Virus record (IMG/VR): IMGVR_UViG_3300026078_000086
Coordinates: 1 to 24,827 of that record
DNA: 24,827 nucleotides
Source: a virus
Direction: 5' to 3' (one strand)
This document shows positions 7,885 to 15,316 of the stretch, in pieces. Under the pieces are notes generated by a model. That model was not told where the DNA came from, did not search any database, and saw only the letters and a list, made by a program, of their open reading frames with translations. A program made the translations under genes and the position numbers. Positions within the stretch are counted from its first letter, which is position 1. The number at the start of each line of letters is the position of its first letter.

Positions 7885-8736
7885 ATGGCGTTCTACATCG
7901 CACGCAGGCCACCCGAAGTGGCCGCGGCGAACCAGACCGTCTCGCCACCCGTCGCCACAGCCTCAGCTTCGGCCCCGATCCCGACGCTCCAACTCCAGAT
8001 TCCTGCTCCTGTAGCCGCCGCTAACGCGTCGGCGCCGCTCCCCACCATCCAGGTCAGGGTAAGCCCCGGCGTCGCAACAGCAGCCGCCTCAGCGCCTCTC
8101 CCAACCGTTCAAGTCCAGATCCCGGCTCCGGCTGCGACAGCGGCAGCGTCCGCGCTCGTTCCGACTATCACCGTCGCCACCATCATCGCGGCACCAGCCG
8201 CGACCGCCACCGCCTCGAGCCCGACGCCAGCAGTCCAACTCGTCGTCCCGCCGCCAGCAGCGACAGCGTCGGCGTCGGCGCCTGTCCCGCTCGTCACCGC
8301 CGGACAGTTCGTCCAACCACCAGCCGCCACGGCATCAGCATCCTCGCCGACCGCTGCGATCCAACTCCGACTCTCGCCGCCGGCCGCTACAGCAGCGGCG
8401 AGCTCGCCCACGCCCACCATCCAACTCCGCGTCTCGCCCGCCGCTGCGACAGCGACAGCGAGCGCGCCCACGCCAGGCTTACAACTCCGCGTCTCGCCGG
8501 CAGTCTCCACCGCAACCGCTTCGGCGCTTATCCCAGCCGTCACGAGCACCGGCGGCGGTGGCGTCGCTCCACCCGTCACCGTCCGCACCTACCTCGTCGG
8601 CTCGAGCGGCCTTACCCGAGCCCGCAGCCCTTTATCCGCTACCGAGGCGACCGGAGCTAGCGGTATCCTTGCCCTGACAGGAGCGTCGGGAGCGACGAGT
8701 GCAACCGGAACCAGCGGACAGACAGGAGCCGGCTAG
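7885..8736 (+). CDS. Ala/Pro/Ser-rich 20-residue-repeat protein
   Basis: This 283-residue protein is built mostly of about ten tandem imperfect 20-residue repeats (residues 20-219). A typical unit reads SPPAATASASAPTPTIQLRV, with a small-residue half and a beta-type hydrophobic half. A Gly/Thr/Ser-rich tail follows, with GAS/TGA triplets reminiscent of collagen-like spacers. No catalytic or binding motif is seen. It begins immediately after the previous stop. The fold could be a fibrous stalk, a decoration protein or a host-surface adhesin. It is set between head genes and the connector, an unusual place for a fibre. Recognition is by repeat pattern only. Confidence 0.75.
   Translation: MAFYIARRPPEVAAANQTVSPPVATASASAPIPTLQLQIPAPVAAANASAPLPTIQVRVSPGVATAAASAPLPTVQVQIPAPAATAAASALVPTITVATIIAAPAATATASSPTPAVQLVVPPPAATASASAPVPLVTAGQFVQPPAATASASSPTAAIQLRLSPPAATAAASSPTPTIQLRVSPAAATATASAPTPGLQLRVSPAVSTATASALIPAVTSTGGGGVAPPVTVRTYLVGSSGLTRARSPLSATEATGASGILALTGASGATSATGTSGQTGAG
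7942..8541 (+). repeat. Tandem 60-bp coding repeats
   Basis: About ten consecutive imperfect 60-bp units encode the 20-residue repeats of the surrounding gene. The most alike copies lie near 8365-8510, sharing the string CAACTCCGCGTCTCGCC. Earlier copies have drifted more, and the units near 8160-8220 and 8280-8310 carry one- to two-residue length changes. Confidence 0.8.
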
Positions 8737-9660
8737 ATGGCAGATTTCTACATCGGACAGGGCGACACCGCTTCCACGATGCTGGTCACGCTCCGCGACG
8801 CCAACGGCGCAGCCGTCAACATCACCGGCGCGAGCGTCCACATCGACGTCACACCGATCCACGGCGGCACGAAGATCGTCGACGCCGCTGCCACCATCGT
8901 CGACGCTCCGACAGGCCAGGTCAGCTACACCTTCACCGCTCCGCAGACCGCCGCCGCCGGCGACTATCTAGCGACGTTCACTGTCACGTTCGGCGGCGGC
9001 GCTGTCGAATCGTTCCCGAACGCGGGTTACTACCTCGTCACGATCAACCCCGACGCTCCCACGACCGCGCAGGAGTACGCCAGCCCGCAGGAGCTCTCGA
9101 AGACGCTGAACCTGACCGGGACGACGTACGCCGACCAGGACATCAAGCTCGCCCTCGCAGCGGCGAAGACGGCGATCGACCTGAACTGTGGCCGCACCTT
9201 CACCCTCGGATCACCAGGCGAGGCGAGGACGTATCGGCCCGTCTCGCCCGACTATCTCCTCATCGACGACGTCACCGCCGTCACCAGCGTCACCCAAAAC
9301 AGCGCGACTCTGACCGCTCCCACCTATTACACCCTCGAGCAGGTCAGGGTCGCGAAGCCGCTCGGCATCGCCGTCTACGACGTGCTGCGAGCTCCGGTGT
9401 CGAGCTTGCTCGGCACGTTCGGCACCGCGAACGGTTGGGCCGACGTCTCCGTTACCGGGACGTATGGGTGGCCGAGCGTGCCGGCGCCGATCAAGCAGGC
9501 AACGATGATCCTCGCCAGTCGCTACCTCCAGCGGAGCCGCTCCGCGCCGTTCGCGATCCTCACGTTCGGAGACGGCGGCGAAGCAGCGCGCCTCACCCGC
9601 AGCGACCCGGACGTCGCGATGCTGCTCCAGCCGTACACGCGTAGCGGGATGATCGAGTGA
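8737..9660 (+). CDS. Head-tail connector fused to a BppU/Ig-like N-terminal domain
   Basis: This 307-residue protein has two parts. Residues 1 to about 108 form a beta-sandwich like the N-terminal domain of baseplate upper proteins (QGDTASTMLVTLRDANG, then VNITGASVHIDV). From about residue 115 it looks like the helical gp6-type head-tail adaptor (YASPQELSKTLNL, LALAAAKTAIDLNCGRTF, PIKQATMILASRYLQRS). The adaptor part should sit beneath the portal; the N-terminal part may reach outwards at the neck. AGGAG lies a few bases before the start. Its GTG-overlapped end couples it to the next gene. Domain calls are by sequence feel, not search. Confidence 0.75.
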   Translation: MADFYIGQGDTASTMLVTLRDANGAAVNITGASVHIDVTPIHGGTKIVDAAATIVDAPTGQVSYTFTAPQTAAAGDYLATFTVTFGGGAVESFPNAGYYLVTINPDAPTTAQEYASPQELSKTLNLTGTTYADQDIKLALAAAKTAIDLNCGRTFTLGSPGEARTYRPVSPDYLLIDDVTAVTSVTQNSATLTAPTYYTLEQVRVAKPLGIAVYDVLRAPVSSLLGTFGTANGWADVSVTGTYGWPSVPAPIKQATMILASRYLQRSRSAPFAILTFGDGGEAARLTRSDPDVAMLLQPYTRSGMIE

Positions 9661-10088
9661 GCCTCGCAGCGATCCGACAAGGACTCGCCACGAACCTCGC
9701 CAGCATCCCCGAAACGCAGGTGTCGCCGTACATCATCCTCCCCACGCCGCCCACCATCTGGGTCGCCCGCATCGACCTCGAATACGACCGCGCGATGGGT
9801 TCCAGGCTCGCCGGCATGAAATACACCGACGAGTACACCGCCACCATCCAAGCCATGACCGACTTCCAAGAGCCGCAACGCGGCCAGGAAGTCCTCGACC
9901 TGTACCTCGCCGGAAGCGGCGCCTACAGCGTCAAGGACGCGCTCGAGGCCGACAAGACGCTCGGCGGCGCCGCCGACACGATCTGGGTGTCACAAGCCAC
10001 AGGCCCATCCCTAAACACTTTCCAAACATTCTCCCTGCTGCTGGCCGAGTGGACGGTTACAATCATCTCGACGGAGGTCGCCCTATGA
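9657..10088 (+). CDS. Putative tail terminator / completion protein
   Basis: This 143-residue protein starts with IRQGLATNLASIPE and continues with YTATIQAMTDFQE and GQEVLDLYLAGSGAYSV. That pattern fits small neck/tail-terminator proteins that cap the tail tube. It follows the connector with a GTGA overlap and precedes the tail tube block. No catalytic residues are expected. The role is mainly from gene order. Confidence 0.65.
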   Translation: MSLAAIRQGLATNLASIPETQVSPYIILPTPPTIWVARIDLEYDRAMGSRLAGMKYTDEYTATIQAMTDFQEPQRGQEVLDLYLAGSGAYSVKDALEADKTLGGAADTIWVSQATGPSLNTFQTFSLLLAEWTVTIISTEVAL

Positions 10089-10375
10089 CGGTCTACACCC
10101 TCACCAGCCCCGCCTATGGCCTTGAACGCGGCGACACCGTCACGCTCAACGCCGCCGACCCGCTCGTCCAGATGAACGTCGACAACGGCGTCCTCGTCGA
10201 AGGCAAAGACCAGAAGACGGAGCCCGCGAAGATGACGTGTCCCATCTGCGGCGAGACGATGCAGCGGCCCCCGAAGTTCTCCGACCCGCCGAGCCTCGAG
10301 GCGCACTACGAGGAAAAGCATGCCGGTTTCGTCGTGCCGGACTGGCAGCCCGACGAGGAGGATAACCAGGCATGA
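10085..10375 (+). CDS. Small zinc-finger-bearing protein in the tail module
   Basis: This 96-residue protein has an N-terminal half with TVYTLTSPAYGLERGDTVTL, a short beta unit. A CPIC pair at about residue 51 is followed by two His residues (EAHYEEKH), giving a C2H2-like zinc site. ATG at 10085 has a GGAGG ribosome site 7 bases upstream and overlaps the previous stop by ATGA; the longer frame from 10049 is not needed. A zinc finger between neck and tail tube genes is unusual. It could stabilise a neck protein or be a regulator. Function unknown. Confidence 0.7.
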   Translation: MTVYTLTSPAYGLERGDTVTLNAADPLVQMNVDNGVLVEGKDQKTEPAKMTCPICGETMQRPPKFSDPPSLEAHYEEKHAGFVVPDWQPDEEDNQA

Positions 10376-10794
10376 GCAAGATCGTACTGACCAACGCCTT
10401 CGTCCAGATCAACTCGGTCAACCTCTCCGACCACGTCCAGTCGGTCGACATCCAGTCGACGCGCGACGAGGTCGACGTGACGTCGATGGGCGACACCAGC
10501 AAGGAGATCATCCTCGGCCTCAACGACGTATCCGTCGTCGTCACCTTCTTCAACGACTACGCCGCCGGCTCGATCGACTCGCAGCTCTTCCCTCTCCACA
10601 CGACGAACACGGCGTTCCCCGTTGAAGTTCGCCCCACGAACGCGGCTCGCTCGACGAGTAACGCGGCCTACTTCTTGACGGGCGCGCTGCTGCCGGAGTA
10701 CCACCCGATCAACGGTTCGGTCGGAGACGCTGCGACGACTGAAGTCACGTTCCGGAACGCGAACCAGGCCGGCCTGACGAGGTTGACGGCGTAA
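10372..10794 (+). CDS. Major tail tube protein
   Basis: This 140-residue protein opens with a typical tail-tube start (FVQINSVNLSDHVQSVDIQS), then DVTSMGDTSKEIILGLNDVSVVVTF. The same arrangement occurs in actinophage tail-tube proteins, and the length fits a minimal beta-sandwich tube subunit. GAGGAGG lies 10 bases before ATG 10372, giving a strong ribosome site. Stop and next start overlap as TAATG. Together with the chaperone and tape measure downstream, the order is canonical for a siphovirus. Confidence 0.82.
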   Translation: MSKIVLTNAFVQINSVNLSDHVQSVDIQSTRDEVDVTSMGDTSKEIILGLNDVSVVVTFFNDYAAGSIDSQLFPLHTTNTAFPVEVRPTNAARSTSNAAYFLTGALLPEYHPINGSVGDAATTEVTFRNANQAGLTRLTA

Positions 10795-11135
10795 TGGCGC
10801 TCCTCGCGACACAGGCCATACCCGCCAACGGACTCGCCGCGCCGACGTTCAGCGCCGCGAACGCGTCGGACACGTTCGTTGCCGGCCCCGACATCCTGCT
10901 CTACTGCAAGAACACGAACGCCGCGACCCGCACGATCACGCTCACCACGCCCGGCACGAGTTCTGGTCTTGGCGTCGCGGATGCGACGAACACGATCGGC
11001 GCGACGACCGGCGAGCTCGTGTTCGGCGGGTTCCAGTCTCAGATCTACAACGACCCGACGACTGGTGTCTGCACCATCACTCCGTCCGCGTCGGCGGGCG
11101 TGTCGTACGCCGTCCTCCAGGTCATCGCGAACTAG
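10794..11135 (+). CDS. Putative virion structural protein near the tail tube gene
   Basis: This 113-residue Thr/Ala/Gly-rich beta-type protein contains LLYCKNTNAATRTITLTTPG and GELVFGGFQSQIY. This resembles small phage decoration or head-tail proteins, whose conserved core includes a ‘CxN..a..tiT’ style segment. It is translationally coupled to the tube gene (TAATG). Family not identified with certainty. Confidence 0.65.
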   Translation: MALLATQAIPANGLAAPTFSAANASDTFVAGPDILLYCKNTNAATRTITLTTPGTSSGLGVADATNTIGATTGELVFGGFQSQIYNDPTTGVCTITPSASAGVSYAVLQVIAN

Positions 11136-11138
11136 AAG

Positions 11139-11501
11139 ATGGCGGAGACGATCCGCGTCAAGGGGTACCGCGAAGCCGCTCGCGCGCTACAGCGCGTCAA
11201 CAAGGGCGCCAAGCTCGCCTTGTATGCGGGCCTCCGTGACGCGGCCGACCCGATCGCCCAAGACGCCCGCAGCCGCCTCTCCGGCTATCAGGGCATCAAG
11301 ACATCAAGCATCCGACCACGAGTAGGAGTACGCGGCGTCTACATCACGCAGGGCGCCAAGAAGACGAGCGGCCTCCGACCAGACTTCGGCTCGCTTCAGA
11401 TGCGAGTCGGCCTCCTCCCGGCGGCGTACAGCCGGCAGGACGACATCGTCGCGAAGGTCGAAGAGGCGTTCCTCCTGCTCACAAAGACACAGGGGTTCTA
11501 A
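11139..11501 (+). CDS. HK97 gp10-like tail completion protein
   Basis: This 120-residue protein opens with VKGYREAARALQRVNKGAK, followed by AGLRDAADPIAQDARSRLSG. That pattern of a helix with Lys/Arg followed by an A..I...A..R region is typical of the gp10 family of tail-component proteins. The C-terminal region ends with VAKVEEAFLLLTKTQGF. Its place after the tube protein, one gene later than in HK97, is a modest shuffling. The next gene begins immediately after its stop. Confidence 0.75.
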   Translation: MAETIRVKGYREAARALQRVNKGAKLALYAGLRDAADPIAQDARSRLSGYQGIKTSSIRPRVGVRGVYITQGAKKTSGLRPDFGSLQMRVGLLPAAYSRQDDIVAKVEEAFLLLTKTQGF

Positions 11502-11909
11502 GTGAAGATCAAGATCGAAGGCATCCATCCCTACGACGGTTCGTATGACCTCGACTTCGGCCACCTCACGAACCGCGACATCCGCACCATCAAGCAGGTC
11601 GCCGGATTGTCGCCGCTCGAGTACGAGGCGGCGGGGCAGAAGGGCGACAACGACTTCATCCTCGCGATGACGATCATCGCGCTCCGCAGGAGCGGCCAGT
11701 TCCCGGTCGTCGATGAGGATGTCCTGCTCGACGCGGAGATCGGCCGGATCACCGTCGACGTCGAAGACGAGGCGGTGGGTGATGATGGCCCCCCGGCGCT
11801 CGAGCCAGAAACGCGTGGATCGCCTTCTGGCTCGCCTTCCCCAACAGATTCGGCCACCCCGCCGGCGAGGATCCTCAGGCCTACTGGAACGGGTTTCTCG
11901 GAGCCGTGA
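11502..11909 (+). CDS. Tail assembly chaperone, unshifted product (G-like)
   Basis: The zero-frame product is 135 residues and precedes the tape measure, the usual site of the tail chaperone. The N-terminal part (residues 1-90) is a compact domain with FGHLTNRDIRTIKQVAGL. After about residue 98 the zero frame turns into a Pro/Ser/Thr-rich, disordered tail, which is unlike the rest and suggests readthrough of a region mainly coding in the -1 frame. GTG at 11502 is the start. Chaperone identity comes from position plus the frameshift signal. Confidence 0.85.
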   Translation: MKIKIEGIHPYDGSYDLDFGHLTNRDIRTIKQVAGLSPLEYEAAGQKGDNDFILAMTIIALRRSGQFPVVDEDVLLDAEIGRITVDVEDEAVGDDGPPALEPETRGSPSGSPSPTDSATPPARILRPTGTGFSEP

Positions 11910-12001
11910 GCCTCACGCCACCCATGCTCGCGGACTTGACTCCGTTTCAGATGGATAACGCCCTCGAGGTCGGCAAGGCGTTGATCGGGGCGCGCCAGTG
12001 A
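11502..12001 (+). CDS. Tail assembly chaperone, -1 frameshift product (GT-like)
   Basis: A -1 slip at C_CCC_CCG (11789-11795) joins the first 98 residues to 68 more in the -1 frame, giving 166 residues. The extension holds AWIAFWLAFPNRFGHP, QAYWNGFLGAVS and a C-terminal LTPFQMDNALEVGK helix. This is far more protein-like than the zero-frame tail. Its TGA at 11999-12001 overlaps the tape-measure GTG at 11998 in the GTGA style used all over this genome. Without the frameshift, 88 bases would be left empty. As in phage lambda G/GT, the longer form should be a minor product needed for tail assembly on the tape measure. Confidence 0.85.
11789..11795 (+). promoter_or_regulatory. -1 ribosomal frameshift site
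   Basis: The heptamer C_CCC_CCG follows the X_XXY_YYZ pattern. Both tRNAs can re-pair in the -1 frame: P-site CCC to CCC and A-site CCG to CCC. Six C residues in a row are preceded by GG. The -1 frame carries a stop upstream (TGA at 11783), so a slip close to this point is required to use it. Confidence 0.8.
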
Positions 12002-13470
12002 GCCGCAAGATCGAAGTTCAGATCCTCGGCGATAGCAAGTCGCTCGAGGCGGCGTTGGGGAAGGCGCAGCAGAAGACGAGCCGGTTCGGGTCGGCGCTCG
12101 CCGCCGGCGCGAAGGTCGGCGCGGCAGGCCTGCTCGGCCTCGGCGTCGCCGCGAAGATCGGATTCGACGAGTTCACCGAAAGTCAGAAGGTCGCAGCTCA
12201 GACCGCGGCCGCTATCAAGTCGACTGGGGGCGCCGCGAACGTCACCGCCGACCACATCAACGCCCTCTCACAGCAACTGCTCCAGTTGAGCGGCGTCGAC
12301 GACGAGACGATCGCGTCCAGCGAGAACCTGCTGCTCACGTTCCGCAACATCCACAACGAGGCCGGCAGGACGAACGACGTTTTCGACCAGGCCGAGAAGG
12401 CGACGCTCGACCTGTCCGTCGCGATGGGGAAGGATCTCCAGTCCTCGACGATCCTCGTCGGCAAAGCCTTGAACGATCCGATCAAGGGGATGACGGCGCT
12501 TCGCCGCGTCGGCGTGTCGCTGTCGGATTCGCAGCAGAATCTGATCAAGGATCTCGTGAAGTCTGGGAACACAATGGAGGCGCAGAAGATCATCCTCGGC
12601 GAGCTGAATCAGGAGTTCGGCGGGTCGGCCGAAGCGGCGGGCAAGACTCTGCCGGCGCAGCTGTCTAAGTTGCGGGAGGCGTTCGCGGATGTCGCCGCCC
12701 AGCTCGTCAGCGTTCTCTTGCCCAGCGTCCTCCAGTTGATCGGCGTGTTGACGACGGCTACGGCGTGGATGAAGCGGAACCAGACGGCGACTAAGATCCT
12801 CGTCGGCGCTATCGCAGCCCTATCGGCTGGTCTGATCGCTGCGAAGGTGGCGTACTCGATCGCGAACAGCGGCCTCGTCACGTTCATCAAAAGCGAGCGC
12901 GTCGCGACGGTCGCCTCCAGGATCCTGTCCGGCGCGTTGTGGCTCGTGAACGCTGCCCTCGACGCGAACCCCGTCGTCCTCATAACCGCAGGCATCATCG
13001 CCCTCGGCATCGCGCTCGTCATCGCCTACAAGAAGAGCGAGACGTTCCGCAATGTCGTGAACGCCGCGTTCAGCGCCGTCAAGAGCGCGGTCGGCGCGCT
13101 CGTCGGGGTGTGGAAGGCCGAGTTCAACGCGGCCGTCTCGGTGATGCAGACGCTCTACGGTTGGGTGCAGAATGTGCTCGGCGCGATCCGGTCGCTGGCG
13201 AACGCGATCAGCAGCCTCCCGAGCCTGCCGAGCCTACCGTCGTCGATCGGCGGCATCCACATCCCCGGCCTCTCCGGCGGACTGCTCGGCAATGTCGCAG
13301 GCGTCACCACCGCTGCCCAGACCGGCGGCACGTTCAGAGGAGCGGGCGGCCGAACCTTGCAGGTGAATCTCCACCTCGACAAGAAGCTGGTCTACGCGGC
13401 GATGGTCGACGTCGACAAGGGCGTCATCCGCCAGAACGGCCGCAGCCTCCTCGGCGGATCTCGTGCCTGA
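11998..13470 (+). CDS. Tape measure protein
   Basis: This 490-residue protein sets tail length and takes part in DNA passage. The N-terminus SRKIEVQILGDSKSLEAALGKAQ and the Ala-rich helical domain are typical. Two hydrophobic stretches lie around residues 265-290 and 325-345. The middle holds the PhageMin-type segment with NEFGGSAEAA-like motif and SKLREAFADVAAQL. At roughly 1.5 angstrom per residue it predicts a tail of about 70 nm. It lacks any lytic motif, unlike many mycobacteriophage tape measures; the Rpf-like activity sits in a separate gene instead. GTG start overlaps the frameshift product stop. Confidence 0.92.
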   Translation: MSRKIEVQILGDSKSLEAALGKAQQKTSRFGSALAAGAKVGAAGLLGLGVAAKIGFDEFTESQKVAAQTAAAIKSTGGAANVTADHINALSQQLLQLSGVDDETIASSENLLLTFRNIHNEAGRTNDVFDQAEKATLDLSVAMGKDLQSSTILVGKALNDPIKGMTALRRVGVSLSDSQQNLIKDLVKSGNTMEAQKIILGELNQEFGGSAEAAGKTLPAQLSKLREAFADVAAQLVSVLLPSVLQLIGVLTTATAWMKRNQTATKILVGAIAALSAGLIAAKVAYSIANSGLVTFIKSERVATVASRILSGALWLVNAALDANPVVLITAGIIALGIALVIAYKKSETFRNVVNAAFSAVKSAVGALVGVWKAEFNAAVSVMQTLYGWVQNVLGAIRSLANAISSLPSLPSLPSSIGGIHIPGLSGGLLGNVAGVTTAAQTGGTFRGAGGRTLQVNLHLDKKLVYAAMVDVDKGVIRQNGRSLLGGSRA

Positions 13471-15316
13471 CGAGTGCACACCCAAACTCGAGTTCAGCCC
13501 CGACCCTCTCAACGACACGACGCCCACCTACACCGACGTCACCGCATACCTGAAAGAGGCTTCGTGGAACAGCGGCGTCTCGCGTGACCTCGACCAGCCG
13601 CAGGCCGGCGGCGCGACGTTCGTGCTCCGCAACCGGAACAGGGATTGGGAGCCCGAGTACGCCGCGGGGCGCTTCGCCGGGAACATCCTCCCCCTACGAC
13701 GGTTCCGCTGGTCAATCACCGCAGACGGCGTCAGCAGGCCACAAGGCACCTACTACGCGACGAGCTATCAGGTCGTCTATCCCGACCCGAGCTCGACCGA
13801 GAGCGACGTCGTCGTCACCTGCGTCGACGGGTTCGGCGTCCTGAGTCTCTACCCGCTTCCGCGCCTCGACTCTGGCAGCACCGCTGAGACGTACGCCGAC
13901 GTCATCATGGCCGACGAACCGTTCGCCTATTACCCCGTCAATGATGGCGGCGGCAAGACGATGAGCGCCACCGCTGGCCCGCAGGGCGTCTACAAAAACA
14001 CGGTTGAGTTCGGGCATCCCAGCCCCGTCGTCGGGTCGAACGATCTCGCAGCACAGTTCACTCAGACGGGGTATGCGCGGGCGCTCCTTGACGACTCGGG
14101 GATCTGGTTCGACTCGGGAGAGTTGACCGTCGAATGCGTCGTCCAGCGGCAGAACAGTTTTCTGAACAACTTTGTCGGCGGCCCGTGGGACACGACAGCC
14201 GCGAACCGATCATTCGGCATCGACTACAACCAGATGTTCATATTCAATACTGGTGCCACGCTAAAAGCAGTCAACTTTAGCGGCGGCGCTCTCGGCGCGG
14301 GGACATATCACCTAGCCCTCACCTACGACGGTTCAACGCTCCGTGCATACATAAACGGAGTCCTCGACGTCACCGACAGCGGCGCAGGGACGCTCATCAA
14401 CCCTGACACGCCCGAGTTCGTCTACATCGGCTGGCCGCAGAACCATTCCACCTCATCGACGATCGGCGTGGACATCATCTCGAACGTCGCGTTCTACACG
14501 CACGCTCTCAGCGCCGACCGCGTCGCGGCGCATTCCACCGCTGCTCTCAGCCGCGGCTATGCCGCTCAGACCGCAGGCTCGAGGATCGCAGCGCTGGCGA
14601 CTCACCCGATCTGGTCAACCGCGTCGATCCCCGCCGGCACGGTCGTCGCCGCTCCGCGCTTCCAAGTCGGACAGGAAGCACTCGACGAGATCGTCACCAC
14701 CGCTGCCACGGAGACTCCGCAGAGCCTTTTCTTCTTCAACGACGCCGGCAACCCCGACTACATAGCGTGGGAAGACACGACCACGATCCAAGCGACGCTC
14801 GGCGAGCAGGAAGTCCAGTACGACGACATCGGCCTCGTCTACGACGATCAAGTCTTCAACCAGGCGACAGCCGGCCGCGAAGGCGGCGCCACGAAGACCG
14901 CATCTGACGCTGCCAGCCAAGCCGCGTACAGCGTCCGCGCCGCGTCCGACCTGACTGGCCTGATACTCGCGAACGACGCCGACGCCGCGATGATCAGCCA
15001 GGCGATCGTCGACCACTTCGGCCAGCCGATGTACCGCTTCGAGAGTGTCGTCCTGAACGGCGCCCAACAGAACCGCCGGACACAGATCCTCGTCCGAGAG
15101 ATCGGCGACACTATCCGCATCAAGCGGCGCGGAGCCGGCGGCACCGCGAACCCCGACATCGTCACCCGCATCATCGGCAAGGAGAAACACGTCGACGTGA
15201 ACAAGCACTTGACCTGTAGCTGGACGCTCGCCAGAGGATTCTCGGCTGCGACGGCGACGTGGCATCTCTCGCAGAGCGGCTACGCCGAACTCAACACGAC
15301 AGCGATCCTCGCGTGA
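13463..15316 (+). CDS. Tail-tip protein with LamG-like insert
   Basis: This 617-residue protein has baseplate-like ends and a carbohydrate-binding-like middle. Residues 1 to about 140 resemble distal tail / tail-tip proteins (AYLKEASWNSGVSRDLDQPQ, FVLRNRNRDWEPEY, RFRWSITADG). Residues about 145-375 form a concanavalin/LamG-type unit: FAYYPVNDGGG, ELTVECVVQRQ, LALTYDGSTLRAYINGVL, VAFYTHALSADRVAAH. From about 400 the baseplate-type sequence resumes (DEIVTTAATETPQSLFFF) and ends with LTCSWTLARGFSAATATWHL. The insert is a good candidate for host recognition. GTG 13463 overlaps the tape measure end by 8 bases. Confidence 0.82.
   Translation: MPDECTPKLEFSPDPLNDTTPTYTDVTAYLKEASWNSGVSRDLDQPQAGGATFVLRNRNRDWEPEYAAGRFAGNILPLRRFRWSITADGVSRPQGTYYATSYQVVYPDPSSTESDVVVTCVDGFGVLSLYPLPRLDSGSTAETYADVIMADEPFAYYPVNDGGGKTMSATAGPQGVYKNTVEFGHPSPVVGSNDLAAQFTQTGYARALLDDSGIWFDSGELTVECVVQRQNSFLNNFVGGPWDTTAANRSFGIDYNQMFIFNTGATLKAVNFSGGALGAGTYHLALTYDGSTLRAYINGVLDVTDSGAGTLINPDTPEFVYIGWPQNHSTSSTIGVDIISNVAFYTHALSADRVAAHSTAALSRGYAAQTAGSRIAALATHPIWSTASIPAGTVVAAPRFQVGQEALDEIVTTAATETPQSLFFFNDAGNPDYIAWEDTTTIQATLGEQEVQYDDIGLVYDDQVFNQATAGREGGATKTASDAASQAAYSVRAASDLTGLILANDADAAMISQAIVDHFGQPMYRFESVVLNGAQQNRRTQILVREIGDTIRIKRRGAGGTANPDIVTRIIGKEKHVDVNKHLTCSWTLARGFSAATATWHLSQSGYAELNTTAILA

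Noticed and set aside
7942-8541. CRISPR-like array
   Set aside because: The repeats have no spacers, follow the codon frame exactly and code a regular 20-residue protein pattern.
15259-15312. Upstream extension of the LAGLIDADG gene to 15259
   Set aside because: It lies inside the tail-tip gene; GTG at 15313 has the GTGA overlap typical of this genome.
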